A DNA stretch of 64,000 nucleotides from Enterococcus quebecensis (GTDB taxonomy: Bacteria > Bacillota > Bacilli > Lactobacillales > Enterococcaceae). The notes below the pieces were generated by a model, which saw only the letters and a list, made by a program, of their open reading frames with translations, did no database searches and was not told the DNA's origin. A program made the position numbers and the translations under genes. Below, piece by piece: positions 20,939 through 30,038 of the stretch. How positions within the stretch are numbered: the stretch's first letter is position 1; every line of letters begins with the position of its first letter. The DNA lies in the NCBI RefSeq assembly GCF_001730365.1, contig NZ_MIKB01000014.1, positions 124,001-188,000 on the forward strand, read 5' to 3'.

Positions 20939-21122
20939 CTATATCAGCGGATTTCCGGCATGGATTTCTGTGATTTTATTTGTTTTGGTATTATTTATGG
21001 ATATTCCTGGATTAACTATCAGAGAACATTATAAGACTAAACGAACTAAAATTAGATGTGAAAGCAAAAAAAAGACCAACAAGAAGTTTTCGAAGGCATC
21101 TTGTGGTCGGTTAAAGAAATAA
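20901..21122 (+). CDS. Small membrane protein with basic tail, unknown
   Basis: A 73-residue product from the ATG after GTGAGGGTCAGA: a hydrophobic stretch (about residues 5-35, LICTFLLNY...ILFVLVLFMDI) and a strongly basic C-terminal half ending CGRLKK. The composition recalls small toxic or holin-like peptides, but no known family was recognised. The last 18 codons lie over an inverted repeat that would be a terminator on the other strand. Confidence 0.45.
   Translation: MKQSTLICTFLLNYISGFPAWISVILFVLVLFMDIPGLTIREHYKTKRTKIRCESKKKTNKKFSKASCGRLKK
21067..21109 (-). terminator. Putative minus-strand terminator inside the small ORF
   Basis: GACCAACAAGA and TCTTGTGGTC form a stem; read leftward it is followed by T8. 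It would end a leftward RNA running antisense to the 3' part of the small membrane ORF. Confidence 0.5.
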
Positions 21123-21147
21123 GTATGTAATTCAATACTTTTTTTGA
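21121..21147 (+). terminator. Weak terminator after the small membrane ORF
   Basis: AAGTAT and ATACTT around an 8-base loop, followed by T7, overlapping the stop codon. Confidence 0.5.
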
Positions 21148-21179
21148 TACTAAATCAGGAATGCCAACTTGTTTTTGCA

Positions 21180-21248
21180 AGCCTAATTATTTAGGTTACG
21201 TATCAAAATTAGTAGCAAAAGAAGTCTGACGCCAATCAGGCTTTTTTT
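21180..21248 (+). terminator. Hairpin plus strong terminator
   Basis: A 7-bp hairpin (AGCCTAA/TTAGGTT) at 21180-21197 is followed by an 8-bp stem AAGTCTGA/TCAGGCTT (21222-21243, one G-U) and T7. This ends a rightward transcript, either read-through from the small ORFs or a short RNA of its own. Confidence 0.65.
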
Positions 21249-21564
21249 GTTTCAAAATATCTACAAATTAATCTTACCACATGTTTTTATTCATCTCAAC
21301 TACTTTTGTTTCAGTATAGCTCATCAAAAGAACGGTTTTGTTTGTTTTATATACTCTTACAACATGAGTATAGCGTTTCATTTCGATTTAAACTATCACT
21401 TTTCTCTCAACATTCGATCAGCAATGCAAGTAACACTTTAAAAAATTCACTGCTTTAGTCAAACTTGTCCTTTCTTTGAGGCTCTTTTGACTATTTGAAT
21501 TCTTCCACGATATTCTATTAACTATCCGAACCTCTCTACATTAGAATAAATTTACAACATAAAA

Positions 21565-21647
21565 TAAAAAAAGGCGCCCTGTCAGAAGACGGACATCTTC
21601 TAAAGAGAGACCTGTATTATCAGCCAAAACTAAGAATACAAGTTGCC
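21565..21647 (-). ncRNA. Structured small RNA, copy 1 of a tandem pair
   Basis: Read leftward: GGCAACTT, a hairpin with loop UUUUGG, then a terminator-type hairpin whose inner stem AGAAGA/TCTTCT caps a UGUCCG loop, ending in T7. About 180 bases away is a second copy with the same loops and different but still pairing stem bases. A GAAA-capped hairpin (21652-21667) precedes it. No coding potential and no gene immediately downstream. Confidence 0.6.
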
Positions 21648-21822
21648 TCGCCAATAATTTCTTATTGACTAATATTATTGTACTAAAAGTAAGAACAGTT
21701 TCCCACTCTTTTTTACTTGCTCAATACTGTTAGTGAATGGTTATTTAATTTAACGAACGCTTCGTGGTATTAGTAGCTGACTAATATCATTTTTTTGTGT
21801 TTAAAATCAGGTAATTAGAGCG

Positions 21823-21902
21823 AAAAAAGGCACTCTGTAAAAGGACGGACATCCTCGTACAGAGCCTCATATTATCAGCCAAAACTAATAACATAAGTTG
21901 CC
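21823..21902 (-). ncRNA. Structured small RNA, copy 2 of a tandem pair
   Basis: Same architecture as the copy at 21565: GGCAACTT, hairpin with loop UUUUGG, then inner stem AGGA/TCCT with loop UGUCCG, outer TCTGTA/TACAGA, and T6. The stem differs from copy 1 by compensating changes, which supports a real RNA structure. A 9-bp inverted repeat (21914-21941) lies just upstream. The gap from 21,249 to 22,033 holds nothing else I can support. Confidence 0.6.
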
Positions 21903-22033
21903 CTAGTCAATTTTTGTAAGAAATACTAGTGATTCTTACAAATTTGAGTGGTATCTTCATATTTTTCCCTAGTACTTCAATCAGTTCTTTTAAATTATCA
22001 TAGAGTTGGGCAATTTTATATTATGGCGACCAG

Positions 22034-23179
22034 TTAATTCAAATAAGTCGTCACCATCTCTTTATAGATATCCACCATTTCCAAATAGTTATCCACATCT
22101 ACATATTCATCTACTTGGTGAGGCGTTTCATTACCAGGACCAAAAATAATGACTGGAAATGCTTGTTTGCCTTTGGTAAACTCTGCAGCATCTGTAGTTC
22201 CAGAAACACCCACCATTGGAATATCTACATTAACATGTTTTTTCGCTACCTGTTGAGCGATTTTAGCAATATCTGAATCTTTTTCACTTTTGACTGAGAT
22301 TTTATTTGCTTCGATAGTTAATGTTAAATGATATGTTTCTTTTTGATTCAATTCATCAATCAGTTCATTCATTTTTTTAATCACTACATCGTTGTCATAA
22401 CCAGGAATGGTTCTGATATTTCCTTGAAGACTGGCTTCACTCGGAATACTATTGATTTGTTCACCACCAGAAATCATAGTTACATTATAGATAAAATCGC
22501 CTAACACTTCATCTGTGTGAATTTCACTACGGAATAATTGGTTGGCTCTTGTATAGAAATCATTCAAATGATCGATCGCATTCACACCTAATTGTGGCAT
22601 TGAACTATGAGCATTTTTCCCTTGAGAGTCTACTTTAAAGTTAATTGATCCTTTATGAGCATAGACAATCCCCGCATATCCAGAAGGTTCACCAATCACC
22701 ATTGATGTAACATCATCCACGTATCCTTCTTTTGTTAATTGTTCTGCCCCAAGTTCACCGACTTCTTCACCAACTGTAGCTAGTAAACGAAGACGTCCAT
22801 TAAACATTGCATTTTCTTCTTTTAATTCGATCATAGCAATCGCCATTGCAGCCAAACCACTTTTCATATCACAAGTGCCGCGGCCATACATTTTCCCATC
22901 ACGAATTTCAGGTTTGAAGGGATCTGTTGTCCAATCCGCCACATTCCCTGCTGATACAACATCCATATGTCCAGAAAAAGCTAAAACTTTCTCACTATTT
23001 TTATTACCGATCTCAACGATTAAGTTGTCACGATCTTTTTCAAATTCTAAAAATGTTGAATCAATATCGTATTTTTTGAATAGTTTGCTTAAATACTCAG
23101 CGACCTCTTTTTCATTACCGTTGACTGATTTGATGGCTACGATATCCTTTAAAATTTGTACTTTTTCTTGATTTTCCAT
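22034..23179 (-). CDS. ArgE/DapE family M20 deacylase
   Basis: A 381-residue cytoplasmic zinc hydrolase. Ligand motifs SGHMDVV (about residue 69), GRGTCDMKSG (about 95), GEEVGELGA (about 133) and the late PHQVDEY are all present. Such enzymes remove acyl groups from amino acids or peptides; the specific substrate cannot be told. AGAAGG precedes the ATG. Confidence 0.85.
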   Translation of the reverse strand: MENQEKVQILKDIVAIKSVNGNEKEVAEYLSKLFKKYDIDSTFLEFEKDRDNLIVEIGNKNSEKVLAFSGHMDVVSAGNVADWTTDPFKPEIRDGKMYGRGTCDMKSGLAAMAIAMIELKEENAMFNGRLRLLATVGEEVGELGAEQLTKEGYVDDVTSMVIGEPSGYAGIVYAHKGSINFKVDSQGKNAHSSMPQLGVNAIDHLNDFYTRANQLFRSEIHTDEVLGDFIYNVTMISGGEQINSIPSEASLQGNIRTIPGYDNDVVIKKMNELIDELNQKETYHLTLTIEANKISVKSEKDSDIAKIAQQVAKKHVNVDIPMVGVSGTTDAAEFTKGKQAFPVIIFGPGNETPHQVDEYVDVDNYLEMVDIYKEMVTTYLN

Positions 23180-23321
23180 ATTGTTTGCCTTCTTTCATTT
23201 GATCATCCAGACTTTTAGCGTATCATGTGTGAGAAAAAAACTGGATAAAATTGCTTACAACTTAACTATACACCTAATTAGAAAATTCGTTAAATAAAAA
23301 AGGTTATTTTCCAAATAAAAT

Positions 23322-23541
23322 AGGATCCGGGACATAACTCTTCAAGTTATACCTCAGATCCTTAAAATCGGAAAAACGGTGAGACAAAAGCATACTAAGT
23401 GTTGCTCTATCACATTAACTTCGAAAATAAGCTGAAATTCACAAAAATTTCTTCTTATTGATGTAAAACACAACAAGGTACAAGTTGATGTTCCACAGTA
23501 CCTACTTGGTTCTCGGAGCTAAACAGGTTCATCCCAACTTC
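23322..23541. repeat. Degenerate enterococcal-type intergenic repeat
   Basis: The gap between purR and the deacylase contains AGGATC...GATCCT arms, an inner ATAACT/AGTTAT hairpin with GGGACATAAC, and ends with CATCCCAACTTC. This pattern resembles the GGGACAT-type imperfect palindromes scattered through enterococcal genomes. Boundaries are approximate. Confidence 0.45.
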
Positions 23542-23552
23542 TATTTCAGGTT

Positions 23553-24371
23553 TTATTCGTTAAAATAATTTCCAGGAACTACATTGATTGTCTTTGTTCT
23601 TGTATCCACATCTTCTACATAAAGTAGTGAAGTATAATCATCGATCGCGCGTTGTCCTTTAAATTTAGACTCCGCAAACACGGTGATCCCAACAAGTTCT
23701 GCCTCAAATTCTTCGATCAAACTCTTCATTCCGTTAACTGTGCCTCCACCTTTCATGAAGTCATCTACGACTAAAACTCTAGATCCACGTTTTAAGCTGC
23801 GTTTTGATAATTCCATTTTTTCAATTCGTTCTGATGAACCAGAAACGTAATTTACACTAACGGTAGACCCTTCAGTGATTTTTGAATCACGTCGAACAAT
23901 CACAAACGGTACATTTAGATAGTAAGAAACAGCTTGAGCGATTGGTACACCTTTTGTCGCTACAGTCATAACTGCATCGATTTGTTCCCCTAAATATTTA
24001 GAAGCAATAATTCGGCCCACTTGGCGCAATAACTCTGGCTGTCCTAACAAATCAGACAGATACACATATCCTCCTGGCAACAGACGATCCTGTTCTGACA
24101 AACGTTCACACAAAGCCAGTACTAACTCTTTTGATTCCTCATAGGGAATTTCAGGGATAAATCGAACTCCACCAGCAGCCCCTGGAATTGTTTCAAGAAT
24201 TCCCGTTCCTCGTTGTTTAAATGTTTTTTTGATAATCGCTAAATCCTCACTTATTGATGATTTGGCTGATTTATAGCGCTGTGCAAAATGGGTTAAAGAA
24301 ACTAATGTATGTGGATGATCTAACAAATATTGTGTCATATCAATCAATCGTTCACTTCTCCGAATTTTCAA
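23553..24371 (-). CDS. purR: Purine operon repressor PurR
   Basis: 272 residues: N-terminal winged helix (residues 1-75, with KSSISEDLAIIKK) and a PRTase-fold effector domain with VLVVDDFMKGGGT that binds PRPP. It represses purine synthesis genes when PRPP is low. Start: AAGGAG stands 8 bases before a TTG giving MKIRRSERL, which aligns with B. subtilis PurR; a GTG three codons upstream overlaps that site. Its neighbourhood with prs and glmU is the usual enterococcal order. Confidence 0.94.
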   Translation of the reverse strand: MKIRRSERLIDMTQYLLDHPHTLVSLTHFAQRYKSAKSSISEDLAIIKKTFKQRGTGILETIPGAAGGVRFIPEIPYEESKELVLALCERLSEQDRLLPGGYVYLSDLLGQPELLRQVGRIIASKYLGEQIDAVMTVATKGVPIAQAVSYYLNVPFVIVRRDSKITEGSTVSVNYVSGSSERIEKMELSKRSLKRGSRVLVVDDFMKGGGTVNGMKSLIEEFEAELVGITVFAESKFKGQRAIDDYTSLLYVEDVDTRTKTINVVPGNYFNE

Positions 24372-24551
24372 AAATCTCACTCCTTCTACTAATGTATCCT
24401 ATCTATTATAAGTTGTTTTACAGGAAATTTCGAGTATTTATTTAAAAAAAACAAAAATTGTTCGTATTTATTGAACCTATAGGCAAAATTTATCTATTTT
24501 CCAGTTATAAATGTTCACATTAATTTTAATCACTCTTTTAGTAAAATAAGC

Positions 24552-24600
24552 TTGACTACCATTCAACTTTAAGTTAATATTTGATTAGAAATAAGTTGAA
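24552..24600 (+). promoter_or_regulatory. Bacteriocin promoter with overlapping inverted repeat
   Basis: TTGACT (24552-24557), a 17-base spacer and TAATAT (24575-24580). Arms TTCAACTT (24562-24569) and AAGTTGAA (24593-24600) straddle the -10 and start region and could be a regulator-binding site. Confidence 0.65.
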
Positions 24601-24648
24601 TGTTTTTATATCAATCTAATGTAAATAAATTATATGGAGGGAAAAATT

Positions 24649-24855
24649 ATGAATGAACTAGTTATGCCTAACAATTATGTAGAATTGACAAATGAGGAAA
24701 TGATGTACTTGGAAGGTAGCGGCTTCTTTAAAAAAGCTTGGAAATGGGCAAAAAAAGCAGTATCAACAGGTATCAAAGTGGTATCAACAGTTAAAGGAAT
24801 CATTGGTGCTGTAAACACAGTTTCTAAATTCTTTGGAAAACAGCCAGCTCGTTAA
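24649..24855 (+). CDS. Bacteriocin precursor, cationic, double-glycine-type leader
   Basis: A 68-residue precursor. GGAGGG precedes the ATG of MNELVMPNNY; an upstream in-frame ATG overlaps that site. The leader ends LTNEEMMYLEGSG, a double-glycine-type leader with Ser at -2. Cleavage after SG would release a 43-residue peptide beginning FFKKAWKWAKKAV, strongly cationic and amphipathic with Lys spaced every 3-4 residues and a small-residue-rich GIIGAV centre. The C39 exporter directly downstream supports this. No close known bacteriocin came to mind. Confidence 0.8.
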   Translation: MNELVMPNNYVELTNEEMMYLEGSGFFKKAWKWAKKAVSTGIKVVSTVKGIIGAVNTVSKFFGKQPAR

Positions 24856-24945
24856 GTTTTTATAGAACAATAATAAAACAATACATGATATAAAAACATT
24901 CAATTTATATTAGTTTAATTTTAAACAGAAAAGGATTTACTGATT

Positions 24946-27183
24946 ATGTTCTCGGAAATCAAACTTTATTTTCTAAAGAAAAAGTACCCTTACATACAGC
25001 AACATGATTCAACAGATTGTGGTGCAGCAGCATTAGCAATGGTATGCAAGTTTTACAAAAAAAATCTACCTATTGCTTCAATTAGAGAAATCGTTGGTAC
25101 AACTCAACACGGCACCTCTATTTTAGGTCTTAAAGAAGGTGCGGAACATCTGGGCTTCAACGTGAAAGCGGTCAAAGTATTTATTGAAAATTTCGATAAA
25201 ACAATGACGCTTCCAGCAATTGCTCAGGTGACAAATGAATACGGTGATGATCACTTTGTTGTGTTATACAAAATCACACCTGAAAAAATTTTGTTAGCTG
25301 ATCCGGAGTTAGGATTAATGTCATACTCTTACACTGATTTTGAAAACGTTTTTTCAGGTATTTTAATTTTGATGCTTCCATTGGAAAATTTCGAAGCAAA
25401 AACAAAAAATGATGAACGAATTCACTTACAGCAGTTTGTCATTTCTCTTTTTTTCAAACAACAGAAAATTTTAGCGACTATTTTTTTAGCAAGCTTTTTA
25501 ACGACTTGTTTTGGCATCATAACAGGTTTTTTTTCAAAATTAATTTATGATGAAGTCATCCCCTATTCCATAAAAAACAGCTTATACATCTATGTAATAG
25601 TAATTCTCATCATTTATTTAACACGTTCTATTTTGTTGTTTTTTAGACAGCATATGATCAACTTTATCTCTTTAAAAGTAAAGATACCTTTGATGTCAGG
25701 TTTTTTTAGACATATTCTAAAATTACCCTATACCTTTTTCGTAAACAGACAAAGTGGCGATATTTTAACAAGATTTCAAGATGTAGAAACTGTTGGAGCA
25801 ATATTTACTAAGATCACTGTCTCATTATTTCTTGATATTTTCTTATCAATCATCACAGGTGGTATCTTACTTATGATCAATAAAGAGTTATTTTTTGTAT
25901 TACTATTGATAATCTTTGCTAGTATCATCCTTGTATTGATGTATAGAAAACCATTTCAAAAGAAAAAATTAGAATATCTTATTCAAGAGAGCATTCTAAA
26001 TTCCCATGTAATTGAAACAATCAGTAATATCGAAACTGTAAAAAGTTTCAGAGCAGAAAATCATAATTCCGACTCCTTTGAACAAAAAACCGTAACTTTA
26101 CAAAAAGTAGATTTCGACTTAGCTAAATTAAAAAATACTCAAAGTTTTTTGGCAAATCTCATTGAGAATGTTGGTGAAGCACTTTTTTTACTAGTCGGAG
26201 CCAGTCTAATAATGGATAGCCAAATTACCTTAGGAACTTTTATTGTATTTAACACGCTAAGCAATTATTTTGTCTCGCCAATCAATAACTTATTGAGCCT
26301 ACAATTGGAAATACAAGAAGCCAAAACTTCAATTGCTCGGCTAGACGAAATTATCAATTTGAAAACAGAACATCAAGGAAACATAAAAAGTGGTTCTCTA
26401 AAAAAAGATATCTTCTTTAAAGAAGTATCTTTTCAACACGGGTTTACTCCACCAATTATTGATCAACTAAGCTTTACTATTCCAGAAGGTAAAAAAGTGG
26501 CATTAGTTGGAGAGAGCGGTTCTGGTAAAAGTACCTTAGCTAAATTACTGATGGGATTTTATCAAATAAATGAAGGAAATATTTTCATTGGCGATTACGA
26601 AATTAGAGACTTAGATTTAGATTTTTTAAGAAATAATATTGGTTACGTTTCTCAAGACATTGAATTATTTTCTGGAACCATTTTAGATAACATTCGTATA
26701 GGGAACGACGATGTTCCATATGAAACAATTGTCTCTCTTTGTAGAAATTTAGGTATTCATGAATTCATTTTAACTTTACCTAACCGATATGACAGTATTG
26801 TTGAAGAATTCGGTTCTAATCTATCTGGGGGAGAAAAACAAAGAATCGCAATTGCAAGAGCCTTCACGACTCCCAAAGATCTGTATATTTTTGATGAATT
26901 TAGCAGTAGCTTAGATGTCTTTAACGAGTATCGGATCCAACAATATATTAATGAATTGACCAAGAATAAAACGACTATCACAATCGCCCATAGAATCTCC
27001 ACTGTAATTAAGAGTGACATTATTTTTTTAATAAACAATGGCAAGATATTAGGAAGCGGAGATCACGAGACCCTTTTAAAAGAGAACGAAACTTATCGAG
27101 AAATCATAGAAAAACAATTTTTATATGATACAGATAAAATACAAACAACAAGTAATGAATGTGAGGATATTGAGTATGTCTAA
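24946..27183 (+). CDS. Bacteriocin ABC transporter with C39 peptidase domain
   Basis: A 745-residue exporter that cleaves the leader and secretes the peptide. The N-terminal C39 peptidase has QHDSTDCGAAALAM (catalytic Cys about residue 24) and HFVVLYKI with LADPELG for His/Asp. Six membrane spans follow (about 165-440), then the ATPase: Walker A GESGSGKST near 522, LSGGEKQR near 625, and a Walker B with FDEFSSSLD. Downstream of the precursor and overlapping the next gene by 8 bases. Confidence 0.93.
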   Translation: MFSEIKLYFLKKKYPYIQQHDSTDCGAAALAMVCKFYKKNLPIASIREIVGTTQHGTSILGLKEGAEHLGFNVKAVKVFIENFDKTMTLPAIAQVTNEYGDDHFVVLYKITPEKILLADPELGLMSYSYTDFENVFSGILILMLPLENFEAKTKNDERIHLQQFVISLFFKQQKILATIFLASFLTTCFGIITGFFSKLIYDEVIPYSIKNSLYIYVIVILIIYLTRSILLFFRQHMINFISLKVKIPLMSGFFRHILKLPYTFFVNRQSGDILTRFQDVETVGAIFTKITVSLFLDIFLSIITGGILLMINKELFFVLLLIIFASIILVLMYRKPFQKKKLEYLIQESILNSHVIETISNIETVKSFRAENHNSDSFEQKTVTLQKVDFDLAKLKNTQSFLANLIENVGEALFLLVGASLIMDSQITLGTFIVFNTLSNYFVSPINNLLSLQLEIQEAKTSIARLDEIINLKTEHQGNIKSGSLKKDIFFKEVSFQHGFTPPIIDQLSFTIPEGKKVALVGESGSGKSTLAKLLMGFYQINEGNIFIGDYEIRDLDLDFLRNNIGYVSQDIELFSGTILDNIRIGNDDVPYETIVSLCRNLGIHEFILTLPNRYDSIVEEFGSNLSGGEKQRIAIARAFTTPKDLYIFDEFSSSLDVFNEYRIQQYINELTKNKTTITIAHRISTVIKSDIIFLINNGKILGSGDHETLLKENETYREIIEKQFLYDTDKIQTTSNECEDIEYV

Positions 27184-27643
27184 AATTTCAATTGAAACAA
27201 ATAAAAATTTAAAATTAATCAATGTTTTAATTAGAAAAAAGAAGATGGTCAAAGTAGTAGACCTGTACAAAGAAATTACCAAATACACAAATTTTCTTTC
27301 AGTTGCAAAAATCCAAACAAAAGGCCCTCTAATCACACGTCAATATAATAGCCAAATTGATGAAAACGGGATACTATATTCTGATTTTGACTTAATGGTT
27401 CAAACCACTAAAACATTAAAAGCAAATAGTGCATTAAACACACAATTTAAAGGCAACGTGAATGTACCAAATTGCCTATATTCCAAATTTAAGGGTTCAA
27501 TTGAGGATATAGAGTATGTTCAATCAAAAATGAAAATTCATATTTGGGAAGAAGATTTAATCGATTCTGGAGAGGAGTATATGGTTTATTTAGAAAACTC
27601 ACAAGGATTGGCAGAAATAGATCTATTTAAACCCATAGCATAG
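27176..27643 (+). CDS. Small cytoplasmic protein in bacteriocin cluster (DUF5085-like?)
   Basis: 155 residues from an ATG overlapping the transporter stop. No signal or membrane segment. The layout (TKGPLITRQYN, later NCLYSKFKGSIEDIEY and a C-terminal EIDLFKPI) resembles GyrI/DUF5085-type small ligand-binding proteins; this is tentative. It might be an immunity protein, chaperone or regulator for the bacteriocin system. No other immunity candidate is present. Confidence 0.5.
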   Translation: MSKISIETNKNLKLINVLIRKKKMVKVVDLYKEITKYTNFLSVAKIQTKGPLITRQYNSQIDENGILYSDFDLMVQTTKTLKANSALNTQFKGNVNVPNCLYSKFKGSIEDIEYVQSKMKIHIWEEDLIDSGEEYMVYLENSQGLAEIDLFKPIA

Positions 27644-27650
27644 TTGGATT

Positions 27651-29066
27651 ATGAAATTTTATGATAAAAAGAGCTTTGAAAATAGTAGATTATATATAGA
27701 AAAATCACCCCACAAACTGATTCATTTTTTCATATACGGACTTTTTATTATACTTGTTATTTCGATTTTTTCATTAAAATACATTCCTAAAAATTATATA
27801 GTAAAAGTCAAAGGAACCGTTGAAATGAAAAATACCGTAAACGTAAGTTCTCTTGAAAACGGAAAAATAAAAATGATTCACAAAAAATCTGGAGATATAA
27901 TAAAAAAAGATGATATCATTCTCGAATTAGAAACAGGAGAGAGTAATCAAGAACAGATTGAATGGGATAAACAACTACAACAATCAAAATTGAAATTAAA
28001 TATCCTAGATCGTTACATTGAGTCTATCAAAAAAAAAGAAAACCTTCTAAAGAATGAAGAAGCAGAACAAATATATTTTCTAAAAATCAATAGCTATTTG
28101 GAAAATTTAAATAGCAATCAAAAAGAAATAGACCTTTTAACCCGTTCAATTGAAAAAAACATACAAGAAAAAAATCGCCTTCTTTCAGAGTCTAACAATA
28201 AAAAACTGCTAATCGCTGAAAAATATGCCAAAGAACACACAGGAAAACAACAATCTTTGAATCAGTTATTGTCTCAAAGAGATAGTTTAGTTGTGCGTCT
28301 TCAACAAGACAATGATGAATCCATCCAAATGGAAATTCAAAATAAAAACAAGGACATTCTTGATTTAGAAGCAGAAATGAATTCGATGCAATCAAGCCAA
28401 CAATTAGATCTACAAAATGAACAAAGTGAAGTATCTAGACTTTTTCATAGCATAGATACCGACATCCAGCAATTAGAACTAAAACGAAATGAACTTACTA
28501 AAAGTGATGACTTTAATCAATTAATTAGAGAAGCGGATGAAAAAAAAGAAGCCTTAATCGAAAAGATAGATGCGTTAGATGAAAAACTAAAAGTAAAAAA
28601 AGAACTCAAAGAACAATCACTTATTCGCGCAAATAATGCTGGTTTACTTCATTATTTTGAAGAACTGAAACAAGGCGATGCGATTCAACAACAACAAAAG
28701 ATCGGATTTATTTTTACTGAAACTAACCAAACAGCATCAAAATTTATTGATGCATTCATTGCTGAAGAGGATCGTAACAAAGTAAATACTACTGATGAAG
28801 TAAAAATTTATTTGAATGGTGTAAATGCAAATAAATTTAAATTTATCACTGGAAAAATTGAAGCTATTTCAAACTCATTAAAGAAAGATGACCTGTCTGG
28901 AGGACTGTTTTATTCGTTAAAAATCTCATTAAATCAAGACTACTTAAAAAATGAAAAAGAAATCATTCAACTCAAACAATCTATGCCGACTATTTCATAT
29001 ATTGTCTATGAAAAAGAATCTTTATTAGATTGGTTTTTAAAACAATTGAACTTCCAACAGGGATAG
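27651..29066 (+). CDS. HlyD-like bacteriocin secretion accessory protein
   Basis: A 471-residue membrane-fusion-type protein: one transmembrane helix at about 24-45, a biotinyl/lipoyl-like half motif (NTVNVSSLENGKIK), a long coiled-coil (about 100-320, rich in E, K, Q), and a C-terminal beta domain. It would pair with the ABC transporter to guide export. It follows the preceding gene by 7 bases with only a weak ribosome-binding site, so translation is probably coupled. Confidence 0.85.
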   Translation: MKFYDKKSFENSRLYIEKSPHKLIHFFIYGLFIILVISIFSLKYIPKNYIVKVKGTVEMKNTVNVSSLENGKIKMIHKKSGDIIKKDDIILELETGESNQEQIEWDKQLQQSKLKLNILDRYIESIKKKENLLKNEEAEQIYFLKINSYLENLNSNQKEIDLLTRSIEKNIQEKNRLLSESNNKKLLIAEKYAKEHTGKQQSLNQLLSQRDSLVVRLQQDNDESIQMEIQNKNKDILDLEAEMNSMQSSQQLDLQNEQSEVSRLFHSIDTDIQQLELKRNELTKSDDFNQLIREADEKKEALIEKIDALDEKLKVKKELKEQSLIRANNAGLLHYFEELKQGDAIQQQQKIGFIFTETNQTASKFIDAFIAEEDRNKVNTTDEVKIYLNGVNANKFKFITGKIEAISNSLKKDDLSGGLFYSLKISLNQDYLKNEKEIIQLKQSMPTISYIVYEKESLLDWFLKQLNFQQG

Positions 29067-29122
29067 TATTCGTGATGAATACATATCTAATTGAACTATC
29101 CTACATCCATCCCACTTAGACT

Positions 29123-29186
29123 AAAAGCAAAAAGAGAGGCAAACATTCTTCAAAATCAGAAGAATAGTTGTCTCTCTTTTTGCTTT
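29123..29186. terminator. Long bidirectional terminator
   Basis: A long imperfect inverted repeat (arms of about 28 bases beginning AAAAGCAAAAAGAGAGGC) between the convergent bacteriocin operon and adcB. Confidence 0.9.
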
Positions 29187-29201
29187 AAAAAAATTTACTC
29201 T

Positions 29202-30038
29202 CTATCTTTGACTCATTTTCTTATTCCGCTGCGTTGTAACAACTAATTTACGAATGATACTGACCAGAATAAATAGCCCAATAAAAATCAGCGTGATGCT
29301 GGCACTTGGCGGCGTTTCTAAATAATAAGAACCCGTCAATCCTGTTAACATGCCAATCAATCCCATGATGACGCTAATAACAATCACTGTATTGAAGCCT
29401 TTACCGATCCGCATCCCAATTGCAGCAGGTAAGACCATGATCGCTGAAATCAATAACGCCCCAGCAATTGGAATCATCACTGCAATGGCCACACCAGTGA
29501 TCACGTTGAAGAGCATCGACATCCAATGAATCGGTAGTCCATCCACATGAGCTGTATCTTCATCAAAGGTCAGCACATACATTGGCCGTTTAAATAAACA
29601 GAACAACGTCACTAATACTACAAAAAGAACGGCTAAAATAATAACTTGCTGCCACGTAATAGTGACGATCGAACCAAATAGATAAGACTGGATACTGGCA
29701 GCTGAATTACCTCCACTTAGATTCATCAAGACCAACGCTAACGCTAATCCTCCCGACATTAAAATCGCAATCGAGATTTCCGAGTACGTACTATAAACCA
29801 TCCGTAGATATTCTAAAATAATTGCTGCAATAATCACAACAACAAGCGTCATGATATCAGGATTCCAATTTAAGAAAAAGCCCAACGCAACACCCGCCAA
29901 CGATACGTGAGAAAGAGTATCTGCCATTAAAGATTGTCTTCTGATTACAAGAAATACGCCCAACATCGGTGCAATTACCGAAATAAAGGTTGCTGCTAAA
30001 AAGGCTTTTCTCATGAACTCATATGAAAGCATCTCCAA
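29202..30038 (-). CDS. adcB: Zinc ABC transporter permease
   Basis: A 278-residue ZnuB/AdcB-type permease with about eight membrane helices and MADTLSHVSLAGVALG typical of the ABC-3 family. It should work with AdcC and AdcA, but those genes lie 30 kb away beyond the island array. Its start now reads TTG GAG ATG; the undisturbed junction, reconstructed from the adcC side, would be ATG GAG ATG. The TTG is preceded by AGGGAG supplied by the inserted island, and the nearest promoter is the island's Zur-type promoter. Confidence 0.93.
   Translation of the reverse strand: MEMLSYEFMRKAFLAATFISVIAPMLGVFLVIRRQSLMADTLSHVSLAGVALGFFLNWNPDIMTLVVVIIAAIILEYLRMVYSTYSEISIAILMSGGLALALVLMNLSGGNSAASIQSYLFGSIVTITWQQVIILAVLFVVLVTLFCLFKRPMYVLTFDEDTAHVDGLPIHWMSMLFNVITGVAIAVMIPIAGALLISAIMVLPAAIGMRIGKGFNTVIVISVIMGLIGMLTGLTGSYYLETPPSASITLIFIGLFILVSIIRKLVVTTQRNKKMSQR
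30015..30036 (-). repeat. Attachment core, adcB junction
   Basis: 22-bp core beginning GAACTCATATGAAAGC, coding on the minus strand for the first residues of AdcB. It is an exact match to the cores at 37483, 39750 and 59901. Confidence 0.9.

Noticed and set aside
21247-21441. 64-codon plus-strand ORF
   Set aside because: No ribosome-binding site, starts inside a terminator, and has no recognisable protein features.
21565-21902. Fst/par-type type I toxin-antitoxin locus at the tandem RNAs
   Set aside because: I looked for an Fst-like short hydrophobic peptide converging on these terminators and found none.
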